NCBI RefSeq assembly: GCF_008065155.1
Contig: NZ_CP042819.1
Span: forward strand, 1,426,001-1,490,000
Length of the DNA: 64,000 nucleotides
DNA from: Octadecabacter sp. SW4
Lineage (GTDB): Bacteria > Pseudomonadota > Alphaproteobacteria > Rhodobacterales > Rhodobacteraceae
Direction: 5' to 3'
Under the pieces are notes generated by a model that searched no databases, had not been told where the DNA came from, and saw only the letters and a program-made list of their open reading frames with translations. This document shows, in pieces, positions 36,830 to 45,684 of the stretch; within the stretch, counting starts at the first letter, position 1; the number at the start of each line of letters is the position of its first letter. The position numbers and the translations under genes were made by a program.

Positions 36830-36864
36830 ACGCGCACCCACGGGGATGCGCGTTCTTGCGTTTT
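36830..36864 (+). terminator. Hairpin after the 45-aa gene
   Basis: ACGCGCA (36830-36836) pairs with TGCGCGT (36847-36853) and is followed by a T-rich stretch ending TTTT. It separates the rseP part of the run from bamA. Confidence 0.5.
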
Positions 36865-36924
36865 GACAAGTGCCGTCAATCCCGTTACGTCAAAGGGACG
36901 GGCAAGTCGAAACAGGCGGACAAA

Positions 36925-39240
36925 ATGAGCAGTGCATTTACAGCCGGAATGGCGTCAAGCCATGGCAAGATTCAAAAGATTATTTTCCTTTCAGTTCTGA
37001 TGCTTGGGATGGCTTTCGCCGCGATTGCGCAGGCCCAGACCTACCGATTCAACACCATCAGCGTCGAAGGAAACCAGCGGATCGAGACCGCGACAATCCT
37101 CACATACGCAGGAATCACCCGTGGCGAGGCGGTCACAGCAGGGGCCGTCAATGACGCCGCCCAGCGTATTCGCGCCACCGGATTGTTCGAAAGCGTCGAT
37201 CTGGTGCCCTCGGGCAACAGATTGATCATTCGCGTGACCGAATACCCGACGATCAGCGTGATCAACTTTGAAGGCAACGCCCGCCTGTCGGACGAGGAAC
37301 TTTCCGCTGTGGTCGGCAGCCGTGAGCGCCGCGTATACAGCCCCAGTCAGGCTGAACAGGACGTCGCCGCCATCACCCAGGCCTATGCCGCCCAGGGCCG
37401 CGTCAACGCGACCGTCATGCCCCGCATCATCCGCCGCAACGACAACCGCGTCGATCTGGTCTTCGAGGTCTTCGAGGGCGGCGTGACCGAAGTTGAACGC
37501 ATCGGTTTCGTCGGCAACCGCGCCTATTCGGACCGTCGCCTGCGCGGCGTGCTGGAAACCAAACAAGCCGGCATTTTCCGCGCCATCATCCAGCGCGATA
37601 CCTTCGTGGCCGACCGCGTGGAATTTGACCAGCAGGTGCTGAGCGATTTCTACCGCTCGCGCGGCTATGTGGATTTTCAGGTGCAAAACGTCGACGTGTC
37701 CCTGACCCGCGAACGCGACGCCTATCTTGTGACCTACAATATCCAGGAGGGGCAGCGCTTCCGCTTTGGCAATGTGTCCGTCATGTCCGAGATCGAGGAA
37801 GCCGATTCCCTTGATTTCGAAGCGGCCCTGCGCCTGCGCAGCGGCGCCTATTATTCACCCGTTGCGATCGAAAACGATATCGCCCGTATCGAACGTCTGG
37901 CGATCCAGCAGGGGATCAACTTTATGCGGGTCGAACCCCGCATCACCCGCAATGACCGCGACCTGACGCTGGACGTGGAATTCGCGCTGGTGCGCGGCGA
38001 GCGGATATTTGTGGAACGCATCGACATCGAGGGTAACAACACCACGCTTGATCGCGTGGTGCGTGGCCAGTTCGATGTGGTCGAGGGCGATCCCTTTAAC
38101 CCGCGTGAAATCCGCCAATCCGCTGAACGTATCCGCGCGCTGGGATATTTCACCAACGCCAATGTGGATGCCCGCGAAGGGTCATCTCCCGATCAGGTGG
38201 TGATTGATGTGAACGTCGAAGAAGGGCCGACCGGCTCGCTGTCGTTCGGCGGCAACTTTTCGACAGATAACGGGCTGTCCCTGCTGGCCAGTTTCAGGCA
38301 GCGCAACTTCTTGGGGCGCGGGCAGACGCTGTCGTTTGATCTGTCGGCAGGCGAAGACAACCAGAACCTTGGCTTCAACTTCATCGAACCCAACTTTCTG
38401 GCGCGTGACCTGAGCTTTGGTCTGTCGCTTGATTATCGCACCACCGATAACGCAAATGCACTTTATGATACGGAAACCTTTGATTTCCGTCCCTCCTTTG
38501 CCTTTCCGGTCAGCGAAAACGGGCGTTTGTCGGTCTATTACCGCTATGACTACACTGACATCACCGATGCCGATGCGGCCTCCAGCGCGATCATTCAGGC
38601 GGATGCGGCGCTTGGCGGGATCGGCACCAGTTCACTGGGCTATTCCTATAGCTGGGACACGCGCCGCACCGGTCTGAACCCCGACGCCGGTGTGCTGCTG
38701 CGCTTTGGTCAGGAGTTCGGCTTTGGTGACAGCCAGTTCATCAAGACCAGCGCCGAAGTGACCGGCCAGACCCTTGTCCTGAATGGCGATGTGACCCTGA
38801 CAGCCACGCTTGAGGGCGGCGCGCTGGTCTATCAGGATGGCCAAAGCCGGATCACCGATCGTTATTTTCTGGGCAGCCGTGTGATGCGCGGGTTCGATCC
38901 GGGCGGCATTGGTCCGCGCGATCAGGTGTCCGGTGACGCGCTGGGTGGCGAATACTACGCCGTGGCCCGCCTTGAGGCGCGTTTCCCGCTGGGGCTGCCC
39001 GAAGAATACGGGATCAGTGGCGGTGCCTTCATCGACTACGGGTCGGTCTGGGACGTGGGTGACTCTGCCAGTCTTGCAACGGTGGATTACAACGATTTCA
39101 CCCCACGCACGATTGCTGGTGTGTCGATCTTTTGGGACACGCCCATCGGCCCGCTACGGTTCAACTTCACCGAACCCTTGGACGTCCAGCCAACGGATGA
39201 AACCAAATCGTTCGATCTGACGATCTCGACACAGTTCTGA
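36925..39240 (+). CDS. bamA: BamA outer-membrane protein assembly factor
   Basis: Omp85-family insertase for outer-membrane beta-barrels. From ATG 36925 it is 771 residues; ATG 36949 is also possible and closer to the signal peptide (IIFLSVLMLGMAFAAIAQAQ). Five POTRA domains follow (about 35-435), e.g. YRFNTISVEGNQRIETATI, ISVINFEGNARLSDEEL and IFVERIDIEGNNTTLDRVVR, then a 16-strand barrel with the Omp85 motif RGFDPGGIGPRD near residue 655 and terminal TISTQF. The final Phe is the usual barrel signal. Confidence 0.97.
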   Translation: MSSAFTAGMASSHGKIQKIIFLSVLMLGMAFAAIAQAQTYRFNTISVEGNQRIETATILTYAGITRGEAVTAGAVNDAAQRIRATGLFESVDLVPSGNRLIIRVTEYPTISVINFEGNARLSDEELSAVVGSRERRVYSPSQAEQDVAAITQAYAAQGRVNATVMPRIIRRNDNRVDLVFEVFEGGVTEVERIGFVGNRAYSDRRLRGVLETKQAGIFRAIIQRDTFVADRVEFDQQVLSDFYRSRGYVDFQVQNVDVSLTRERDAYLVTYNIQEGQRFRFGNVSVMSEIEEADSLDFEAALRLRSGAYYSPVAIENDIARIERLAIQQGINFMRVEPRITRNDRDLTLDVEFALVRGERIFVERIDIEGNNTTLDRVVRGQFDVVEGDPFNPREIRQSAERIRALGYFTNANVDAREGSSPDQVVIDVNVEEGPTGSLSFGGNFSTDNGLSLLASFRQRNFLGRGQTLSFDLSAGEDNQNLGFNFIEPNFLARDLSFGLSLDYRTTDNANALYDTETFDFRPSFAFPVSENGRLSVYYRYDYTDITDADAASSAIIQADAALGGIGTSSLGYSYSWDTRRTGLNPDAGVLLRFGQEFGFGDSQFIKTSAEVTGQTLVLNGDVTLTATLEGGALVYQDGQSRITDRYFLGSRVMRGFDPGGIGPRDQVSGDALGGEYYAVARLEARFPLGLPEEYGISGGAFIDYGSVWDVGDSASLATVDYNDFTPRTIAGVSIFWDTPIGPLRFNFTEPLDVQPTDETKSFDLTISTQF

Positions 39241-39887
39241 TGCTGCGCGCGGCGCTTTTCGCCTTGGCGATGATCGCCGCGTCGCCGCCCGTGGCGGCGC
39301 AAGAAGATACTGCGCCCGTGGCGGCGCAAGAAGACACTGCGCCCGTGGCGGCGCAAGAGGGTACTGCGCCCGTGGTAACGCAGGACAACCCGACACCAGT
39401 GGGGATTGTGACGGTCGATATTGACCGCCTGTTTACCGCAACCGAACTTGGCCAGCGCATCACCGACGATTTCCGCATCGCCAGCGAGGCTCTGGCGGCT
39501 GAAAACCGCACCATCGCTGCCGCCCTCACCGAAGAGGAAAGCAACCTTACCGAACGCCGCCCCGCAATGGACCCCGCAGCCTTCCGCGCCGAGGCCGAAG
39601 CCTTTGACGAAAAGGTCCAGGGCATCCGCGCCGCCCAGGACGCCAAGGAACGCGCGCTTGATGACTCGCTGGCGGCGGGGCGCGATAATTTCTTTGTTGC
39701 GATCCGCCCGATCCTTGGCCAGTTGATGGTGGAAAACGGCGCGGGCGCGATTTTGGACCGGCGCAGTGTCGTGTTGTCTGTCGGGCGCATTGATATCACC
39801 GATGCCGCGATTGCCGTCATTGATGCGACCGTTGGCGATGGCACCGGCCCTGACGGTGACAGCACAGGTGATGGCGGCGCGAATTAA
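39240..39887 (+). CDS. OmpH/Skp-like periplasmic chaperone
   Basis: A 215-residue exported protein downstream of bamA (TGATG overlap). The signal peptide is MLRAALFALAMIAASPPVAAQ. An Ala/Thr-rich linker follows, with three copies of a 9-residue repeat (VAAQEDTAP). The Skp/OmpH coiled-coil region begins GIVTVDIDRLFTATELGQRI and continues in a Glu/Ala-rich helix (AALTEEESNLTERRP, AEAEAFDEKVQGI). Skp carries unfolded outer-membrane proteins across the periplasm. The repeat insert is unusual; the C-terminal tail is Gly/Asp-rich. Confidence 0.85.
   Translation: MLRAALFALAMIAASPPVAAQEDTAPVAAQEDTAPVAAQEGTAPVVTQDNPTPVGIVTVDIDRLFTATELGQRITDDFRIASEALAAENRTIAAALTEEESNLTERRPAMDPAAFRAEAEAFDEKVQGIRAAQDAKERALDDSLAAGRDNFFVAIRPILGQLMVENGAGAILDRRSVVLSVGRIDITDAAIAVIDATVGDGTGPDGDSTGDGGAN
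39288..39368 (+). repeat. 27-bp in-frame minisatellite in the ompH-like gene
   Basis: Three near-identical 27-bp units (39288-39314, 39315-39341, 39342-39368) and a degenerate fourth. The unit length is a multiple of 3, so copy-number changes keep the frame. Confidence 0.85.
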
Positions 39888-39947
39888 GCCGCGCTTGCCC
39901 CCCTCGGGCGCAGTTGCTACTCAGGTCCAAACAACGAAGGATCAGCC

Positions 39948-40421
39948 ATGAGCGATGACACTCCCGCACCCGTAACCGAGGCTGACATCCAGCTTATTCA
40001 GGCGATCCTGCCGCACCGCTATCCGTTTCTGCTGGTGGACCGCGTGCGTGATATCGACGGGACTTCCTCGGCCACAGGCATCAAGAACGTCACCATGAAC
40101 GAGCCGCATTTTCAGGGTCACTTTCCCGGCAATCCGATCATGCCCGGCGTCACCATCATCGAGGCGATGGCACAGACCGCCGCCGTCATGGTCGGCACGA
40201 CGATGGGGTTGGTGAACGGTGATCTGCTGGTTTACTTCATGGCGATTGACGGCTGCAAGTTCCGCCGCAAGGTTGTGCCCGGTGACGTGCTCGAGATGAA
40301 AATCGAAACCACCCGCGGCAAGGCCGGTGGCAAGGTCTGGAAGTTCAAAGGCGTCGCATCGGTCGAAGGTGAGATGGCCGCCGAGGCCGAATTTACCGCG
40401 ATGATGGATATGCAGGGCTGA
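39948..40421 (+). CDS. fabZ: 3-hydroxyacyl-ACP dehydratase FabZ
   Basis: Dehydrates 3-hydroxyacyl-ACP in fatty acid elongation and competes with LpxA for 3-hydroxyacyl-ACP. 157 residues of hot-dog fold with [13 protein letters not shown] (catalytic His) and [23 protein letters not shown] (Glu). It precedes lpxA by 2 bp, as in most Gram-negatives. Confidence 0.96.
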   Translation: MSDDTPAPVTEADIQLIQAILPHRYPFLLVDRVRDIDGTSSATGIKNVTMNEPHFQGHFPGNPIMPGVTIIEAMAQTAAVMVGTTMGLVNGDLLVYFMAIDGCKFRRKVVPGDVLEMKIETTRGKAGGKVWKFKGVASVEGEMAAEAEFTAMMDMQG

Positions 40422-40423
40422 TC

Positions 40424-41203
40424 ATGTCCATTCACCCCTCAGCCGTGATCGAAGACGGCGCAACCATCGGCATTGGCTGCAAGATTGGCCCGTTCTGTCA
40501 CGTCGGACCCGAAGTGGTCTTGTCCGAAGGGGTGCAATTGCGCAGCCATGTGGTTGTCACGGGCGACACGCATATCGGGGCTGATACTGTCGTGTTTTCC
40601 TTTTCCGTGATTGGTGAAATCCCGCAGGATCTGAAGTTCGCGGGCGAGAAAACCTCGCTTCGGATCGGCGCGCGCAACCGCATCCGCGAACATGTCACCA
40701 TGAACACCGGCACCGGCGGCGGGGGCGGCGTGACCCGTGTGGGTGATGACGGGCTGTTCATGGCGGGTTGCCATATTGCCCATGACGCGCAGGTCGGCAA
40801 CCGCGTGATTGTCGTCAATTCTTCGGCCATCGCCGGCCATGTGATCCTTGAAGATGACGTGATCGTCGGCGGCTTGTCTGGCGTGCACCAGCATGTGCGT
40901 ATCGGCAAGGGCGCGATCATCGGGGCCTGCACGATGGTGACCAATGATGTGGTGCCGCACGGACTTGTGCAGGGGCCGCGCGGGGTGCTGGACGGGCTTA
41001 ATCTGATCGGCTTGAAACGCAAGGGCGTGGAGCGCACTGACATCACCGCGCTGCGCGCCGCGTTTCAGGCCTTGAAAGACGGCGAAGGGTCGTTCATGGA
41101 CCGCGCCCGCCGCTTGGGCGATGAAAGCGACAGCGCCTATGTGCAGGAAATGGTGGCCTTTATCCTTGGTGACAGCGACCGCAATTTCCTGACGCCAAGC
41201 TGA
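40424..41203 (+). CDS. lpxA: LpxA, UDP-N-acetylglucosamine acyltransferase
   Basis: First step of lipid A synthesis. 259 residues with hexapeptide repeats starting IHPSAVIEDGATIGIGCKIGPFCHVG and the catalytic His in GCHIAHDAQVGN; the C-terminal helical domain contains LNLIGLKRKGVERTDI. Its stop overlaps the lpxI start (TGATG). Confidence 0.96.
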   Translation: MSIHPSAVIEDGATIGIGCKIGPFCHVGPEVVLSEGVQLRSHVVVTGDTHIGADTVVFSFSVIGEIPQDLKFAGEKTSLRIGARNRIREHVTMNTGTGGGGGVTRVGDDGLFMAGCHIAHDAQVGNRVIVVNSSAIAGHVILEDDVIVGGLSGVHQHVRIGKGAIIGACTMVTNDVVPHGLVQGPRGVLDGLNLIGLKRKGVERTDITALRAAFQALKDGEGSFMDRARRLGDESDSAYVQEMVAFILGDSDRNFLTPS

Positions 41204-42099
41204 TGCTGGCCCTGATCGCGGGCGAGGGCGGTTTGCCACCTGCACTGTTTGCCGCCCTGCGCGCGTGCGGTGCCCCTGATCCGGTGATTTGCCAGATGGC
41301 GGGGTTTGCCCCCGATCTGCCCGCCGATCTGCCCCGCAAGACATTTCGGCTGGAAACCCTTGGCACGTTGCTGGCTGATCTGCGCGATATGGGTGTGACG
41401 GATATCTGCATGGCAGGCCGTGTGCGCCGCCCGGTGATCGACGCGCGCGCGATTGATCCCGCGACCGCCCCGCTGATTGCGCGGCTGGCCGATGCGATGG
41501 CCCTTGGCGATGATGGCACCCTGCGCGCGATCATCATGATCCTCGAGGAGGCAGGTTTCACGGTTCGCGCCGCCCATGACATCGCCCCCGGTCTGCTGCC
41601 CCGCGCCGGGGTGCAGGGCCGCGTGCAGCCCGGCGCGCAGCATATCGGTGACGCCACCCGTGGCGAGGCGATGGTGGCGATGATGGGCCACGCTGACAGC
41701 GGGCAGGCCTGCGTTGTGCGCGGCGGCGAGGTGCTGGCAACCGAAGGCCCTGATGGCACTGATGCGATGATCGCTGCGCTGTGCCTGCCGTTGGTGCAAA
41801 CCGCTTATGATGGCGACCCGGTCACATGGGTCTTTGACGGCGTGATGGACCTGATCCGCGGTGACGCACCCGCACCCGCGCGCGGCGCGATCCTGTTCAA
41901 GGCCCCGAAACCCGATCAGGACCGCCGCGTTGATCTGCCCACTATCGGTGCGCGCACATTCATGCTGGCCGCCGAGGCGGGGTTTGATGCGGTCGTGATC
42001 GAAACCGGCGGCGTGATCGTGCTGGATCAGCCGCAATGCGTCGCCATCGCCGATGCGATGGGTATCGCGTTTTGGGTGCGCGACAGGGGGGCGGCATGA
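41203..42099 (+). CDS. lpxI: LpxI, UDP-2,3-diacylglucosamine pyrophosphatase
   Basis: Hydrolyses UDP-2,3-diacylglucosamine to lipid X, the same step as E. coli LpxH but by an unrelated enzyme (DUF1009) used by alphaproteobacteria. 298 residues with LALIAGEGGLPPALFAAL at the N-terminus, MAGRVRRPVIDAR, and the C-terminal FKAPKPDQDRRVDLPTIG and ETGGVIVLD. It is between lpxA and lpxB, overlapping lpxB by 4 bp (ATGA). No lpxH is seen in the window. Confidence 0.93.
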   Translation: MLALIAGEGGLPPALFAALRACGAPDPVICQMAGFAPDLPADLPRKTFRLETLGTLLADLRDMGVTDICMAGRVRRPVIDARAIDPATAPLIARLADAMALGDDGTLRAIIMILEEAGFTVRAAHDIAPGLLPRAGVQGRVQPGAQHIGDATRGEAMVAMMGHADSGQACVVRGGEVLATEGPDGTDAMIAALCLPLVQTAYDGDPVTWVFDGVMDLIRGDAPAPARGAILFKAPKPDQDRRVDLPTIGARTFMLAAEAGFDAVVIETGGVIVLDQPQCVAIADAMGIAFWVRDRGAA

Positions 42100-43250
42100 A
42101 GGTGTTTCTTGTTGCCGGTGAACCTTCGGGTGACAAGCTGGGGGCGGCGCTGATGGCGGGCCTGAAACGCCTGCGCGCGGGCGTGACATTCCAAGGGGTC
42201 GGCGGGCCGTTGATGCAGGAACAGGGGCTGGTGAGCCAGTTTCCGATGGACGAGCTTTCCGTCATGGGCTTGGCCGAAGTCCTGCCCAAATACCGCCATC
42301 TGAAACGCCGCATCCGCGAGGTGGCCGATGAAGTGATCGCGGCGCAGCCCGATGTCCTGATCACGATTGACAGCCCTGATTTCTGCCTGCGCGTGGCGCG
42401 CCTTGTCAAAGACGCCAGCGATACCCGCACGGTGCACTATGTCGCCCCGACCGTCTGGGCATGGCGCCCCAAACGGGCGCTGAAAATGGCGCGGGTGATT
42501 GACCATGTGCTGGCCTTGTTCCCGTTCGAGCCACCCCTGATGCAGGCTGCTGGCATGGCCTGCGATTTCGTCGGGCATCCGGTGGTCGCCGAACCGGTTG
42601 CGACGCCTGACGAGATTGCCGATTTTCGCGCCAGACACGCGCCGGGGGACGGTCCGCTGATCCTCGCACTGCCCGGCTCGCGGCGCGGTGAGGTGTCCCG
42701 CCTTGCCCCCCGTTTCGGCGCGGCCCTTGCGCCGGTGCTGGCCGCGCATCCTGACGCGCGCGTGGTCCTGCCCTGTGCGGGGCCGGTCGAATCGCTGGTG
42801 CGCGCCCTGACGGCTGACTGGCCCGTTCAGCCCATCCTGATCCCAGCCGCTGACAGGGCCGGAAAACGCGCCGCCTTTGCGGCTGCCGATGTAGCGCTTG
42901 CGGCCTCGGGCACGGTCTCGCTTGAACTGGCGGCGGTCGGCACGCCGATGGTCATCGCCTATGATATGAACTGGCTAAGCCGGATTTTGATTGCGCGGAT
43001 GTTGCTGGTGGATACGGTGACGCTGGTGAACCTTGTCAGCGAAACACGCAGCGTGCCGGAATTTATTGGCCGAGACTGCCAGCCCGCCCCGATCGGTGCT
43101 GCGCTGCTGGACGTCATGGCGCAGCCCGAGGCCCAGAATGCGGCGATGGCCTTGACCATGCAGCGGCTGGGGCAGGGCGGTGAAGAGCCCGGCCTGCGCG
43201 CTGCCCGCGCCGTGTTGGACGGATTGGGAGAGAGCAATGCCCGCACCTGA
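42096..43250 (+). CDS. lpxB: LpxB, lipid-A-disaccharide synthase
   Basis: Joins lipid X and UDP-diacylglucosamine into the lipid A disaccharide (GT19). 384 residues with VFLVAGEPSGDKLGAALM, FQGVGGPLMQEQGL, the DSPDFCLRVA motif, YVAPTVWAWRPKRA and FPFEPP. The start at 42096 is within the lpxI stop. Its 3' end overlaps the aldolase start by 14 bp. Confidence 0.96.
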   Translation: MKVFLVAGEPSGDKLGAALMAGLKRLRAGVTFQGVGGPLMQEQGLVSQFPMDELSVMGLAEVLPKYRHLKRRIREVADEVIAAQPDVLITIDSPDFCLRVARLVKDASDTRTVHYVAPTVWAWRPKRALKMARVIDHVLALFPFEPPLMQAAGMACDFVGHPVVAEPVATPDEIADFRARHAPGDGPLILALPGSRRGEVSRLAPRFGAALAPVLAAHPDARVVLPCAGPVESLVRALTADWPVQPILIPAADRAGKRAAFAAADVALAASGTVSLELAAVGTPMVIAYDMNWLSRILIARMLLVDTVTLVNLVSETRSVPEFIGRDCQPAPIGAALLDVMAQPEAQNAAMALTMQRLGQGGEEPGLRAARAVLDGLGESNART

Positions 43251-44004
43251 GAACGCCCTCAAAACCAGCCTTGCCGCGGGCAGGCTGCAAACCGGAGTCT
43301 GGTTGACGCTGGCCAATCCGATTGCCGCAGAAATTGCCGGGCGCGCGGGGTTCGATTGGTGCCTGATCGACGCCGAACACGGCCCCAACGACATCCCGCT
43401 GATCCTCGCGCAGCTACAGGCCCTCGCAGGCACGCCTGCTCAGGCGGTGGTGCGCGTGCCGATCGGGCAGGATTGGGTGCTCAAACAGGTGCTGGATCTG
43501 GGCGCGCAAACGATCATGGTGCCGATGGTCAACACGGGCGCCGACGCCGCGCGCGCCGCTGCGGCGATGCGCTATCCCGGTGCGGGTGTGCGCGGCATGG
43601 GCGCGGCCCTTGCCCGGGCCAGCCGCTATGGTGAAATCGTCGATTATGTCGCCAGCGCCAACGATCAGATTTGCCTGATTGCCCAGGTGGAAAGCCGCGC
43701 CGCGATTGAAAATATCGACGCGATTGCCACCACCACGGGGGTCGATTGCGTGTTTATCGGCCCTGACGACCTGTCGGCTGATATGGGATTTCCGGGCGAA
43801 CCCGACCACCCCGAGGTTCTGGCCGCCATCGACCACGCCATCGCGCGGATCACCGCGGCAGGCAAGGCCGCGGGAATCGTCGCGTTTGACCCTGCGCAGT
43901 TCGCCGGGTTGGTGCAAAAGGGCGTCTCGTTTCTGGGGATGGGCGGCGACAGCCTGCTGTTGCAACAGGCGCTGCACGATCTGGCGGGCAAAACCCCTAG
44001 CTAG
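43237..44004 (+). CDS. HpcH/HpaI family aldolase
   Basis: A 255-residue class II pyruvate-dependent aldolase, cutting or forming 4-hydroxy-2-oxo acids. The family pattern is clear: TGVWLTLANPIAAEIAGRAGFDWCLIDAEHGPND, GAQTIMVPMVNTGADA, ARASRYGEIVDY, LIAQVESRAAIENID (catalytic Glu/metal) and FIGPDDLSADMGFPG. The true substrate is unknown. The start overlaps lpxB and the stop overlaps the convergent ppx gene by 8 bp. Confidence 0.9.
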   Translation: MPAPENALKTSLAAGRLQTGVWLTLANPIAAEIAGRAGFDWCLIDAEHGPNDIPLILAQLQALAGTPAQAVVRVPIGQDWVLKQVLDLGAQTIMVPMVNTGADAARAAAAMRYPGAGVRGMGAALARASRYGEIVDYVASANDQICLIAQVESRAAIENIDAIATTTGVDCVFIGPDDLSADMGFPGEPDHPEVLAAIDHAIARITAAGKAAGIVAFDPAQFAGLVQKGVSFLGMGGDSLLLQQALHDLAGKTPS

Positions 44005-45109
44005 GCGCATCATCCAGCACGCCGTGTGCGGACATTTGCGCGTAAAGCAGCCCTTCGCGCAGGCCCCGGTCAGCCACTGACAGGCGGTCGGTGGGCCAAA
44101 GCCGCATCAGCGCTTGCAGGATCGCGGACCCCGACATGATCAGCGCCTGACGGTCGCGCCCGATCCGTGGGTCATTGCGCCGCCCGACCTCGCCCAGGGA
44201 CAGATAGTCGCGGATCACCGCATCGATCTGGTCGGTGGTCATGCGCAGCCCGTCGACCTTGGTGCGGTCATAGCGGCGCAGGCCCAGATGGCTGGCAGCG
44301 ACGGTCGTGACGGTGCCGCTGGTGCCGATGATCTGGAACCCCTTGCGGTCCTGAATTTCCGAGGTTGGCGCAAATTTCTCGAGGTTTTCCTCGAAAAACC
44401 AGCTCATCAGCGCAAAGCGCGCCGCGTCGTCCTCCACGTCGTGAAACTGGTCGCGCAGGGTGGCAACACCCAAGGGCACCGAAATCCAGTCCACGACCTT
44501 GGCCCCCGCATATCCGCCCGGATCGCTGTCAAACCCCGCGTGCAGGCGCATGATCGCGCCCGAGCGCTCCTTTTTGGGGACATTTGTGAGGTCAATCCAG
44601 ACCAGTTCGGTCGAGCCCCCGCCAATATCCACGACCAGCAATTGCTTGGTCTTCTTGTTCACAAGCGGGGCGCAGGAAATCACCGCCAAACGGGCTTCTT
44701 CCTCGGGCGTGATGATATCAAGGCGCAGGCCGGTCTCGCGCTTGACCTGCTTGATGAACTGCGTGGCGTTACTGGCGCGCCGACAGGCTTCGGTCGCGAC
44801 AAGGCGCATGTGTTTCACTTTGTGGCGTTGCAGTTTCTGGCGACAGATGCGCATCGCCGCCACAGTCCGGTTCATCGAGGCACGCGAGAGTTTGCCTGAA
44901 CTTTCAAGCCCTTGCCCAAGCTGCACAGATTTGGAGAAGCTGTCCACGACCTGAAACTGATGGCCCATCGGTTGGGCAATCAGCATGCGACAACTGTTTG
45001 TGCCCAGATCAAGCGCTGCATAAAGCGGCTGTGGTCCGGACGGATTGGGTGCGGGGCTTTCGACCGCGCTGGGGAGTGCGCCCGCACCATCGGGACGCTG
45101 GGGCGCCAT
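43997..45109 (-). CDS. Exopolyphosphatase / guanosine pentaphosphatase (Ppx/GppA)
   Basis: 370 residues of the Ppx/GppA sugar-kinase-like fold, hydrolysing polyphosphate or pppGpp. It has the ATP-binding-type motifs ALDLGTNSCRMLIA and LLVVDIGGGSTELVWI, TPEEEARLAV and the GTSGTVTTVAA motif. This is the short form, with no C-terminal HD extension. It starts at the ATG at 45109; longer in-frame versions run into the upstream intergenic region. The role (Ppx or GppA) cannot be separated from sequence alone. Confidence 0.9.
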   Translation of the reverse strand: MAPQRPDGAGALPSAVESPAPNPSGPQPLYAALDLGTNSCRMLIAQPMGHQFQVVDSFSKSVQLGQGLESSGKLSRASMNRTVAAMRICRQKLQRHKVKHMRLVATEACRRASNATQFIKQVKRETGLRLDIITPEEEARLAVISCAPLVNKKTKQLLVVDIGGGSTELVWIDLTNVPKKERSGAIMRLHAGFDSDPGGYAGAKVVDWISVPLGVATLRDQFHDVEDDAARFALMSWFFEENLEKFAPTSEIQDRKGFQIIGTSGTVTTVAASHLGLRRYDRTKVDGLRMTTDQIDAVIRDYLSLGEVGRRNDPRIGRDRQALIMSGSAILQALMRLWPTDRLSVADRGLREGLLYAQMSAHGVLDDAPS

Positions 45110-45337
45110 GTTTTGCGCCTTCCTATATCGAGTTACCCTTAACCTAGTCACGCCCGCGCCGTCGCGCAAGCGCCATGCGCACCTCATGATCATCTTGAAA
45201 GGTTCGGCACTGGCCGCTTGCCCGCTTATTTGCGACACAGACGAAAGTCGCTGAGCGCGCGTGTCATGTCGAAAATGATCACCTTGACGGGGCAGCGCGC
45301 GCGTAAAAGCGGGTAACGCAAGCGGGAAGGGAATCGC

Positions 45338-45634
45338 ATGGCACAGGTCGTTATCGTTTATTGGCGCGACATCCCCGCACAGGTGATCGTGGGCAAGGGT
45401 CGTCGTGGTGTGAAAATACAGCTCTCGGAACGTTTTGAGCAGGCGATTGATCGCGCGGCGATGAAATCGGGCGCGGCCAGCACCGACGCCTACCTTGCGG
45501 ATTGGCGCAAGGCCGACCCGGTCGAAGTCGCGGGCGAAGACGCCGATGTCGCCGCCGCCCAAGCCGCCCGCCTTGAGGCAGACTATGACAAGGATCGCCT
45601 GATCACCCTGATCAACAACGATGGCCGCGCGTGA
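45338..45634 (+). CDS. 'Virulence factor' domain protein (PF13769)
   Basis: A 98-residue soluble protein starting AQVVIVYWRDIPAQVIVGKG, which I recognise as the small PF13769 family found beside folate/corrinoid genes in Rhodobacteraceae. No catalytic motif is visible. The family name is historical and there is no sign of virulence here. It precedes the methylenetetrahydrofolate reductase gene by 50 bp on the same strand, so a role in one-carbon or methionine metabolism is suggested by context only. Confidence 0.8.
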   Translation: MAQVVIVYWRDIPAQVIVGKGRRGVKIQLSERFEQAIDRAAMKSGAASTDAYLADWRKADPVEVAGEDADVAAAQAARLEADYDKDRLITLINNDGRA

Positions 45635-45684
45635 GCGGGAATTCTGATGACCGCGGACCTTTGATCCGCTTTAAGGAGGCTGCA

